This document shows, piece by piece, positions 13,968 to 20,253 of a DNA stretch of 20,253 bases. Made by a program: the position numbers and the translations under genes. Each line of letters begins with the position of its first letter. Position 1 is the stretch's first letter. Below the pieces are notes generated by a model that was not told the DNA's origin, made no database searches, and was given only the letters and a program-made list of their open reading frames with translations. Source of the DNA: CALGDE01 sp964655355. GTDB taxonomy: Bacteria > Cyanobacteriota > Cyanobacteriia > CACIAM-69d. Location: the NCBI GenBank assembly GCA_964655355.1, contig CAZZMD010000064.1:1-20253 (forward strand), written 5' to 3'.

Positions 13968-13990
13968 TCCCAATCAGAACTACGCAGAAA

Positions 13991-14992
13991 TTATTCGGCG
14001 ATCGCGGGACGGGGTGCCTTACCGCTTTCCGTGAAATAGCCAATACGGCGGAATTTTTGATAGCGCCGCTCCCGCAATTGATCCGGGGAGAGTGCCCCTA
14101 GCTCCTTCAAATTCTTGAGAATGGTGGCTTTCAATGTCTCGGCCGCCTCCAGCGGTCGACTGTGGGCTCCACCCACCGGCTCCGGCAATATTTCGTCCAA
14201 AATCCCGAGTTGTTTCAGATCCCGCGCCGTAATTTTCAGGGCTTCCGCCGCCTGGCTAGATTGCCCCGCATCCCGCCACAGAATGGATGCACAGGCTTCC
14301 GGCGATGCCACCGTATACACCGAATGCTCAAACATCATTAGGCAATCGCCAACGCCAATCCCCAGCGCCCCCCCGGAACCGCCCTCGCCAATCACCGTGC
14401 AAATAATGGGCACATCAAACTTAAACATCTGCTGCAGGTTATAGGCGATCGCCTCTCCCTGTCCTAGGCGCTCTGCCTCAACCCCAGCCCAGGCACCGGG
14501 CGTATCAATAAAGGTAATAATCGGCATCCCAAAGCGATGGGCATGTTCCATCAACCGCAGGGCTTTGCGATATCCCCCCGGCGACGCCATGCCAAAATTC
14601 CGCGCCACATTATCTTTCATGTCGCGCCCCTTTTGGTGCCCCATCAACACCACCGATTGCCCCTCCAACCGGGCAATGCCCCCCACCAGGGCCATATCAT
14701 CGCCCCCCCGGCGATCGCCATGGAGTTCCAGCCAGTCATCGGTAATGGTTTGGATATAGTCCAGGGTGCTGGGGCGTCGGGGATGGCGGGCCACCTGTAA
14801 CCGCTGTACCGCCGACAGACTGGTATACACCTCCTGCCGCAGTTGATTGGCCCGAGCCTCTAGCTGCTGCAACTGCTCCGTCACGTCCACGCCATTGTCA
14901 TCCGCCATCTCGCGAATGCGGTGGATCCGCTCCTCCAAATCCACCAACGGCTTTTCAAAGTCCAGGACCAACGGTTTCCGTTTACCAGCCAT
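13991..14992 (-). CDS. accA: Acetyl-CoA carboxylase carboxyltransferase subunit alpha
   Basis: AccA with AccD transfers the carboxyl group from carboxybiotin to acetyl-CoA, making malonyl-CoA for fatty acids. The 333-residue product begins MAGKRKPLVLDFEKPLVDLEERI and contains RPSTLDYIQ, DWLELHGDRRGGDD, GHQKGRD and FGMASPGGYRKALRLM. ITFIDTPGAWAGVEAERLGQGEAIA and GEGGSGGALGIGVGD, the crotonase-type oxyanion glycines, follow. The ATG at 14992 is preferred to a TTG at 14998. It lies 122 bp downstream of aar on the same strand. The aar-accA neighbourhood recurs in cyanobacteria and fits a shared use of the acyl-ACP pool. Confidence 0.96.
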   Translation of the reverse strand: MAGKRKPLVLDFEKPLVDLEERIHRIREMADDNGVDVTEQLQQLEARANQLRQEVYTSLSAVQRLQVARHPRRPSTLDYIQTITDDWLELHGDRRGGDDMALVGGIARLEGQSVVLMGHQKGRDMKDNVARNFGMASPGGYRKALRLMEHAHRFGMPIITFIDTPGAWAGVEAERLGQGEAIAYNLQQMFKFDVPIICTVIGEGGSGGALGIGVGDCLMMFEHSVYTVASPEACASILWRDAGQSSQAAEALKITARDLKQLGILDEILPEPVGGAHSRPLEAAETLKATILKNLKELGALSPDQLRERRYQKFRRIGYFTESGKAPRPAIAE

Positions 14993-15015
14993 AACCAATC
15001 ACCCAACAACAACAC

Positions 15016-15035
15016 GCTCCGGGGACAGACGGAGC
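15016..15035 (-). terminator. Weak hairpin between aar and accA
   Basis: GCTCCG (15016-15021) and CGGAGC (15030-15035) form a 6-bp stem with an 8-nt loop. On the minus strand GTGTTGTTGTTGGG follows. It could attenuate read-through from aar into accA, but the U-tract is interrupted. Confidence 0.3.
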
Positions 15036-15114
15036 ACCGATCGCCGCGAAGAGATCGCAATGATACTGTAATCCCCCGGGGCCCCATTCTCTCGCGCCCT
15101 GGCGTCTCGTTTGC

Positions 15115-16158
15115 CTAGCTCACCAGCCCAGGCACTTGTTTCGGCAACAGGGGCAAGAAGCCATGCTTCACTGACGCCGCGCCAATTTGCTCCATCTTCT
15201 CCACCGTAATTTCATTGCGGCTCCAGGAGAAATTAGTATGCCATTTTTCAAACTCCAGCAACATCGACTCAGCAAAACATGCAAAAATTTGCCGCGCCGG
15301 TTCCGCCATGCCAATCACCCGCATGATCTGGGACTCAATGCCGATGGTGTGCTCCACAACCCCGCCGTTCAGCACATAAATATCCGGGTGATTAATCTGG
15401 GTGGACATATTTTTGGGGTAGCCCCCATCCACAATCACACAGGGCTTTTTCAGCACATCCGGGTCAATCTGAATTCCCTGGGGCATGCTAGCCACCCACA
15501 CAATAAAATCCGCCTGGGGTAGCGCGTCTTCCAGCGCCGTAATCTTGCCCCGGCCTAGCTCTTCCTGGAGGGCTTCCAGGCGATCGCGCTGCCGGGCAAT
15601 CAACAATAAATCATCCACATCCGCATGGGCACTCATCCAGCGGCACACGGCGCTGCCGATATCCCCCGTGGCACCGCATACCGCCACCGTCGCTTTCGAT
15701 AGCTCAATATTGAGGCGCTCCGCCATCTGCTCCACCTGGCGACAGATGATATACGCCGTGTGGGTATTGCCGGTGGTAAACCGCTCAAACTCCAGGGATA
15801 CATTCCGCACCTGGCGCATGCGGCTGAGATTAAAATTCTCAAACACAATGGACGAAAAGCCGCCGAGGGCCGTGATATTCAAACCGCATTTCTGGGCTTG
15901 AGCCATGGCGTTCAACACCTTGCGGACCGCCGTTTTGCCTCGATTATTGGTCAGCATCTCCGGCAGGAAACAGGAGTCAATATATTGACCCTCAATCACA
16001 TCCCCCGTTGGACTGGTGACCCGCACCTTATCGGCCAACAGCGGCGGTGCGCCACACCAAAAATCTAGCCCTTGGCCCGTATATTCCGGAAAGCCGAGCC
16101 GTTCCGCCGCCACATCCGCATCTGCCAAACTTATCGAGTGCCCAATCAGCCCAAACAT
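15115..16158 (-). CDS. aar: Long-chain acyl-[acyl-carrier-protein] reductase (AAR)
   Basis: AAR reduces fatty acyl-ACP to the fatty aldehyde with NADPH, the first step of cyanobacterial alkane synthesis. The 347-residue product starts MFGLIGHSISLADADVAAE and carries LDFWCGAPP, SCFLPEMLT and FTTGNTHTAYIICRQVE. The Rossmann loop CGATGDIGSAVCRW covers residues 161-174, followed by WVASMPQGI and VDGGYPKN. Cys294 in FACFAE is at the same number as the acyl-carrying Cys294 described for the Synechococcus enzyme. Downstream of ado by 188 bp with two hairpins between; no strong Shine-Dalgarno before the ATG. Identity is firm. Confidence 0.97.
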   Translation of the reverse strand: MFGLIGHSISLADADVAAERLGFPEYTGQGLDFWCGAPPLLADKVRVTSPTGDVIEGQYIDSCFLPEMLTNNRGKTAVRKVLNAMAQAQKCGLNITALGGFSSIVFENFNLSRMRQVRNVSLEFERFTTGNTHTAYIICRQVEQMAERLNIELSKATVAVCGATGDIGSAVCRWMSAHADVDDLLLIARQRDRLEALQEELGRGKITALEDALPQADFIVWVASMPQGIQIDPDVLKKPCVIVDGGYPKNMSTQINHPDIYVLNGGVVEHTIGIESQIMRVIGMAEPARQIFACFAESMLLEFEKWHTNFSWSRNEITVEKMEQIGAASVKHGFLPLLPKQVPGLVS

Positions 16159-16221
16159 AAAACCGTTAACTAACGCGAAACAACTTGTTCAACCTCGGCG
16201 TAGGAGGATGTCCAAACACCA

Positions 16222-16255
16222 TTTAGAGTGGCCGCTAACGAGAGCGCCATCTAAA
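16222..16255. other. Long bulged hairpin in the ado-aar gap
   Basis: TTTAGAGTGGCCGCT (16222-16236) pairs with AGCGCCATCTAAA (16243-16255): 13 bp with two single-base bulges and a 6-nt loop. It lies about 65 nt before the aar start and next to the hairpin at 16261-16293. It could be part of an aar leader or a 3' end structure of ado mRNA. Confidence 0.5.
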
Positions 16256-16260
16256 CTCTA

Positions 16261-16293
16261 AGTCCCAGCCAGCGGCAAAGGCTAGCTGGGACT
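16261..16293 (-). terminator. Hairpin after ado
   Basis: AGTCCCAGC (16261-16269) pairs perfectly with GCTGGGACT (16285-16293). After one C-A mismatch the stem extends by AGC/GCT around loop GGCAAAG. On the minus strand TAGAGTTTAGA follows, a weak U-tract. It starts about 53 nt after the ado stop codon, a plausible end or attenuation point for the ado transcript. Confidence 0.55.
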
Positions 16294-16346
16294 GAATGGA
16301 CACCGGATGCAAGACACCGGACGCATCCCAGGGAAACTCGCCCGCC

Positions 16347-17051
16347 TTAAGCGGCTGCCAATCCCATCGCGGACATTTTCATCACTTCGCGGGTCGTGAA
16401 GCCAATGTTGCTGAGGGCATCACCGTACTGGATCATAAAATCCTCCACCAGGGCGGATTTTTCCATGCGCAGCACTTTCGCATCCGCTTCCACTTGGTTC
16501 AGCATCTTCCAAACCAAGGGCAGGTTCTGGCGGTTTGCCTTCTCCAAGCCTTCCTTAGCAGTCTCGAAGTTGGCCTTCAACCACTCTTCCCCAAAGTTGA
16601 GGTGCATGTACTCATCCTTAACCACCCCTTCGGTGATTTTCTTGGCGAAGGGATCCGCCTCGGGGATGTAGATGTTGTAAGCGGCGATCGCGAAGCTCTC
16701 GATGATCAGGGACTGGATCAACAGACAGGTGACCACGTCCCCTTCTGCTGCCGCCGTTTGGAAATTGCCATGGAGCTCAGCGAAATACTCCTTTGCGAAC
16801 ACCATATCCGGCGTCACACTGAGATTCCGACCACAGGCCATAAAGCCCTTCATGTGGCGAGTTTCCATTTTTGCAAGCTTCTTCAGCTCATCCGCCGCAT
16901 CGGGAATCATTTCCGTCAAGCGGATGTAGTTGTCGTGAGCCTCCTGCTCGCCTTCAATCACAATCGCATTGATGCGGCTGTAGGCGTCTTTGTAGAGCTC
17001 GCTCTGGTAGTCAATGGAGTCAATGGCTACAGTAGCCTCAAGCTGCGGCAT
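16347..17051 (-). CDS. ado: Aldehyde-deformylating oxygenase (alkane-forming)
   Basis: ADO turns fatty aldehydes into alkanes one carbon shorter plus formate, using a ferritin-like di-iron centre, O2 and electrons from ferredoxin. The 234-residue product has all six metal ligands at the expected places: Glu35, Glu63 and His66 (METRH), Glu118, Glu147 and His150 (KDEYMH). The blocks INAIVIEGEQEA, KGFMACGRNLSVTPDM, CLLIQSLIIESFAIAAYNIYIP and NFGEEWLKANF are characteristic. AGGAGA lies about 10 nt before the ATG. The gene is upstream of aar, its functional partner, and downstream of the conserved gene at 17445. Confidence 0.98.
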   Translation of the reverse strand: MPQLEATVAIDSIDYQSELYKDAYSRINAIVIEGEQEAHDNYIRLTEMIPDAADELKKLAKMETRHMKGFMACGRNLSVTPDMVFAKEYFAELHGNFQTAAAEGDVVTCLLIQSLIIESFAIAAYNIYIPEADPFAKKITEGVVKDEYMHLNFGEEWLKANFETAKEGLEKANRQNLPLVWKMLNQVEADAKVLRMEKSALVEDFMIQYGDALSNIGFTTREVMKMSAMGLAAA

Positions 17052-17444
17052 AGGTCCTGTATCTCCTGATAGGCGGGAAAATCAAATTGATAAAGGCGGG
17101 ACTACGAGCAGCGATCGCCGAGGCGGCCGACTCACCCTAAGGATGCGATCCGGTCAATCATTGTTTTTGATTCCCGAACCCCCTAGGTTCCTGCCTTAAT
17201 TTGCCAGTTGATCATCAGCGCCAAACTGATCATTAGTTCATCTAAACAGCGTTATTAGCGAGTGAAATAGACGAATCAGTAGGTGGGTAGGATTTGACAA
17301 ATCCTTCAGATTCTATCACTCCTAATCTTTAGATCCAGTATTTGATGGGGCTGAATCCTTACGGGTTTCCCCCTGGGTCGGATCAATTGGACTTGATGGT
17401 AGCCCTTGTAACTCGATCCATAGGAAGTCCTTATGCAAATGCGA
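17052..17444. other. 393-bp gap upstream of ado, no gene supported
   Basis: The gap should contain the ado promoter, but I cannot pick a convincing -35/-10 pair. It holds a short palindrome, GGATTT-gac-AAATCC (17289-17303), and a TGATCAT direct repeat (near 17209 and 17227) whose copies each contain the palindrome TGATCA. Both could bind regulators. ORFs crossing it have no recognisable protein features. Confidence 0.4.
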
Positions 17445-18632
17445 CTAGGGGACACCATAGGCATCATCTGACAGATCAAGTTTTCCAGTTTGTCCGTCAG
17501 CCTGTCCGCCTGGGTAACCATCAGACGCCGTTTGAGGTGTGCCTGATTGGGTCGCCGTTGTTTCCCCTTGAAGTTGGACTTGGACCGAATGGTTTTCCAC
17601 ATCCGAGAGGGGAATTTCCAATTGGGTTCCCGTCAGTTCCCCCAGGGATGAAATCAGTCCCCGCAGATTCGGAGTGCTCGCCCCACTATCCACGTACAGG
17701 CGATCGGATAAATCCTGAAGCCGCCGCCAGGTGGAATAGGCTTTCACCAATGCCTGCTCCAGTTGTGCCGCCGCATTCACCGCATCCGCTGCCACATTGA
17801 GACAGCCCACCCGGAGCGCCTCCTCCAGGGCCTGCTCCAAATTCAACTCCGTTTGTTCCAGGGTGCGTACCTGGGTAGCCGCCTCCAGATACTTCGCCAG
17901 ATATCTTGCCTGGGCGGTCGCCTGCCGCACAATCTCCAGCTCCGGCTCCTCCTCCAGCTCCGCCACGATCGCCTCCTGGTGGGGCTCCGGCAATTTTTCC
18001 AACTCCCGCACCAGCGGTCCCAAATACTTCGCCGGCAAACTATGGTCGGCCGCCCGGGCCTTCACCGCCTCCGGCAACAACGGCGAGGTCACCGCCGACC
18101 ACTCGTCATGGAGTTGCCGCACCCCCTGCTTAGTAATGCGATCGCCCTGGTTCGCCGAAGTGGTCACCATATGCTGCACCTCCAGGGGCGCTTTTGCCGT
18201 CTCCAAAAAAGCCTGCTTACTGAACTGTTTTAGGCTGGCCGGCGTGAGAACATCATCGGCCATGAGCATATCGGCCGAATCCGCCAACTCAATCAGCACA
18301 TAGGCCTGACTTTTGCTGATGTCGTGATCCTTCAGCCAACTTAGAAATCCGGTGCCCCGCCCCTCGCCGCGCTGTTTCTCGCGATCGCGCACCACTTTCA
18401 AAATGCGACCCCGCCAAATATCGGTTTGTAAGTCGAAGCGATCGCACACCTTCCAGGCCAGATCAATGCGGTGATTAAACTCCGTCTGGAGCATTTTTTC
18501 ATCCGTGGGATCCGGCAAATCTAAATCAAAATCGGCGATCGGCTCCAAATCCTCCGGTCGCAACTCCGCCCGCTTCAACGGCGTAATCTCCACCGCCTCC
18601 CGTCCCTGACGATTCTCCACATCCATAGCCAT
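17445..18632 (-). CDS. Conserved cyanobacterial protein of unknown function
   Basis: I recall similar proteins in other cyanobacteria but know no assigned function. The 395-residue product is mostly helical and acidic. Notable stretches are EDLEPIADFDLDLPDPTDEK, then LAWKVCDRFDLQTDIWRGRILKVVRDREKQRGEGRGTGFLSWLKDHDISKSQAYVL, reminiscent of a helix-turn-helix (SKSQAYVLIELADSAD), a Glu/Ala-rich helical middle (about 190-300), and SDRLYVDSGASTPNLRGLI. The last ~50 residues are Gln/Thr/Gly-rich and probably disordered. There is no signal peptide or membrane helix. Two Met codons, at 18632 and 18626, are both possible starts. It sits between psbC and ado on the same strand. Confidence 0.75.
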   Translation of the reverse strand: MAMDVENRQGREAVEITPLKRAELRPEDLEPIADFDLDLPDPTDEKMLQTEFNHRIDLAWKVCDRFDLQTDIWRGRILKVVRDREKQRGEGRGTGFLSWLKDHDISKSQAYVLIELADSADMLMADDVLTPASLKQFSKQAFLETAKAPLEVQHMVTTSANQGDRITKQGVRQLHDEWSAVTSPLLPEAVKARAADHSLPAKYLGPLVRELEKLPEPHQEAIVAELEEEPELEIVRQATAQARYLAKYLEAATQVRTLEQTELNLEQALEEALRVGCLNVAADAVNAAAQLEQALVKAYSTWRRLQDLSDRLYVDSGASTPNLRGLISSLGELTGTQLEIPLSDVENHSVQVQLQGETTATQSGTPQTASDGYPGGQADGQTGKLDLSDDAYGVP

Positions 18633-18711
18633 ACGCCCTCTAGCCCTACGCCTTCAACCTCAAAGCCCAGCCATTATCCTATGCCCTGCCTTTTCTACCC
18701 CATAACAATCA

Positions 18712-18747
18712 AATAACCCCCGCCCCAAACTCAGGACGAGGGTTATT
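18712..18747 (-). terminator. Terminator of the psbD-psbC transcript
   Basis: AATAACCC (18712-18719) pairs with GGGTTATT (18740-18747), with further partial pairing of the C- and G-rich inner arms. On the minus strand it is followed by TGATTGTTATGG. It lies 54 nt after the psbC stop. Confidence 0.55.
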
Positions 18748-18801
18748 CAAGCTCAATCAATCAACTAAGCATTGTTAGCGATCGTGCCAACGACGACTGG
18801 A

Positions 18802-20187
18802 TTAGTCGAGGTCCGGCATGCGCAACACAGCTTCAGTGGAGCGATCGATACCCTTCTCGAAGCCAGCAACTGCCGCGCGAGCACGACCCGCGTGCCACAG
18901 GTGACCCACCAGGAAGAAGAAGCCCAACACAAAGTGGGACGTCGCCAACCATGCCCGGGGAGACACGTAGTTGAAGGAGTTAATCTCCGTTGCCACACCA
19001 CCCACAGAGTTGATGGAGCCCAAGGGAGCGTGGGTCATGTACTCAGCCGCACGGCGAGCTTGCCAAGGCTGAATATCATTCTTGATCTTGTTCAGATCCA
19101 AACCGTTGGGACCACGGAGGGGCTCCAACCAGGGACCTTGGAAGTCCCAGAAACGCATGGTCTCACCACCGAAGATGATTTCACCGGAGGGAGAACGCAT
19201 CAGGTACTTACCCAAACCGGTAGGACCTTGGGCAGAACCCACGTTGGCACCCAAGCGTTGGTCACGGATCAAGAAGGTCAAAGCTTGCGCTTGAGACGCC
19301 TCAGGACCGGTAGGACCGAAGAACTCGCTGGGGTAAGCGGTGTTGTTGTACCAAACCATCACAGAGGCGATGAAGCCCATCATGGACAGCGCGCCCAAGC
19401 TGTAGGAGAGGTATGCTTCACCGGACCAGATCAATGCACGGCGAGCCCAACCAAAGGGACGGGTCAAGATGTGCCAGATACCACCGGAGATGCAGATCAA
19501 ACCGATCCAGATGTGACCACCGATGATGTCCTCCATGTTGTCCACGGAGATGATCCAGCCTTCGCCACCGAAGGGAGCCTTGGTCAAGTAACCAAAGATC
19601 ACGGCGGGGTTCAGGGTGGGGTTGGTAATGACACGAACGTCACCACCACCAGGAGCCCAGGTGTCATAGACACCGCCAAAGAACATGGCTTTGAAGACCA
19701 GCAGGAATGCACCGCAACCCAACAGGATCAGGTGATAACCAATGATGTTGGTCATCTGGTCTTTGTCCTTCCAGTCGTAGCCGAAGAAGGAAGAATACTC
19801 CTCTAGGGTGTCAGGACCACGGACGGCGTGGTAAATACCACCCAAACCGAGCACTGCAGAGGAAATGATGTGCAACACACCAACAACGAAGTAGGGGAAG
19901 ATGTCCACTACTTCACCACCGGGACCAACACCCAAACCAAGGGTCGCCAGGTGGGACAGCAGGATGATGCCCTGCTCATACATGGGCTTTTCAGGGATGA
20001 AGTGAGACAACTCAAATAAAGTCATCGCACCGGCCCAGAAGACGATCAAGCCGGCGTGGGCAACGTGTGCACCCAGCAGCTTACCGGACAGGTTGATGAG
20101 GCGAGCGTTACCAGACCACCAGGCAAAACCGGTAGATTCCTGGTCGCGGCCGCCCACCACCATTGCGCTATTAAAGGGCGTTTCCAC
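18802..20187 (-). CDS. psbC: Photosystem II CP43 chlorophyll protein
   Basis: CP43 is the inner antenna of photosystem II; its large lumenal loop also supplies a ligand to the Mn4Ca cluster. From GTG at 20187 the product is 461 residues, the length known for cyanobacterial CP43. It starts VETPFNSAMVVGGRDQESTGFAWWSGNARLINLSGKLLGAHVAHAG. The loop block GGETMRFWDF contains the Glu and Arg (Glu354/Arg357 in 473-residue numbering) that contact the cluster. The frame is open further up to the window edge, but GTG 20187 has GAGGAGG 9 nt upstream and is the established start. The 17-bp overlap with psbD is the normal arrangement. There is no HIP1 octamer, and codons are biased as in psbA. Confidence 0.98.
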   Translation of the reverse strand: METPFNSAMVVGGRDQESTGFAWWSGNARLINLSGKLLGAHVAHAGLIVFWAGAMTLFELSHFIPEKPMYEQGIILLSHLATLGLGVGPGGEVVDIFPYFVVGVLHIISSAVLGLGGIYHAVRGPDTLEEYSSFFGYDWKDKDQMTNIIGYHLILLGCGAFLLVFKAMFFGGVYDTWAPGGGDVRVITNPTLNPAVIFGYLTKAPFGGEGWIISVDNMEDIIGGHIWIGLICISGGIWHILTRPFGWARRALIWSGEAYLSYSLGALSMMGFIASVMVWYNNTAYPSEFFGPTGPEASQAQALTFLIRDQRLGANVGSAQGPTGLGKYLMRSPSGEIIFGGETMRFWDFQGPWLEPLRGPNGLDLNKIKNDIQPWQARRAAEYMTHAPLGSINSVGGVATEINSFNYVSPRAWLATSHFVLGFFFLVGHLWHAGRARAAVAGFEKGIDRSTEAVLRMPDLD

Positions 20188-20253
20188 GGGGTAGAACCTC
20201 CTCAGGGAAGACAAAGTTTTTGTGGGGCTGATCTTGAGGAGCCATCCAAGCAC
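20171..20253 (-). CDS. psbD: Photosystem II D2 protein, C-terminal fragment at window edge
   Basis: The other reading frame of the last 83 bases ends in AWMAPQDQPHKNFVFPEEVLPRGNAL and TAA (20171-20173), the conserved C-terminus of D2, the second reaction-centre subunit of photosystem II. The rest lies beyond the window. It overlaps psbC by 17 bp in a different frame, and the psbC ribosome site is inside its coding sequence. Confidence 0.95.
   Translation of the reverse strand, partial: AWMAPQDQPHKNFVFPEEVLPRGNAL

Noticed and set aside
11386..15111. 12-mer TGGCGTCTCGTT shared by the ndhN upstream region (11386) and the region before the aar stop (15100)
   Set aside because: A few exact 12-mer pairs are expected by chance in 20 kb.
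16296..17069. 257-codon plus-strand ORF
   Set aside because: Antisense to ado; no recognisable protein.
17289..17322. TTGACA at 17294 as a promoter -35
   Set aside because: No acceptable -10 at 16-18 bp (CACTCC), and no plus-strand gene follows.
17306..17602. 98-codon minus-strand ORF overlapping the end of the 17445 gene
   Set aside because: Overlaps the well-supported 395-codon gene in another frame and has no protein features.
18772..19806. 344-codon plus-strand ORF
   Set aside because: Antisense to psbC, whose codon bias opens the opposite frame; the translation is rich in Thr/Gln/His without structure.

Overview
The window comes from a cyanobacterial chromosome. It carries photosystem II genes (psbA, psbD, psbC), a photosystem I gene (psaK), a plant-type NDH-1 subunit (ndhN) and the cyanobacterial alkane pair aar/ado. 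The octamer GCGATCGC (HIP1), typical of many cyanobacterial genomes, is scattered densely through ordinary genes and is missing from psbA, psbC and the second phosphate-binding-protein gene. No strain can be named from the sequence alone.

Layout. At 1-910 (minus) lies psbA, cut by the window edge, with an AT-rich upstream region. At 1204-3431 (plus) is a tight metabolic run: cbiD (cobalamin), folK (folate) and a Nudix ADP-ribose pyrophosphatase, the last two overlapping by ATGA. At 3584-4574 (plus) are a secreted protein built from four cysteine repeats and a small phasin-like coiled-coil protein. At 4575-5285 there is no protein gene, but three copies of a ~78-bp element. Read on the minus strand, each ends in a UUCG-capped GC hairpin followed by T7, so they look like tandem small-RNA or terminator units.

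At 5286-10771 (plus) is what looks like a phosphate island. Two SphX/PstS-type phosphate-binding proteins each follow a Pho-box-like array with 11-bp periodicity. After them come a TonB-like protein with an unusual C-terminal domain, an ExbB and two ExbD proteins. The first ExbD has Asn where the proton-carrying Asp should be. No pstCAB is in the window. The neighbourhood suggests proton-motive-force-driven work at the outer membrane connected with phosphate supply; that is inference.

At 10889-13113 (minus) are ndhN, an M50 site-2 protease with CBS domains, and psaK. trpF (plus) converges on accA. The minus-strand run, read from the right edge, is psbD-psbC (17-bp overlap), a conserved gene of unknown function, ado, aar and accA. 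ado and aar together convert fatty acyl-ACP to alkanes, and accA feeds the same fatty-acid pool. ado and aar are separated by two strong hairpins, which suggests they are not a simple operon.

I saw no rRNA or tRNA gene, CRISPR array or transposase.
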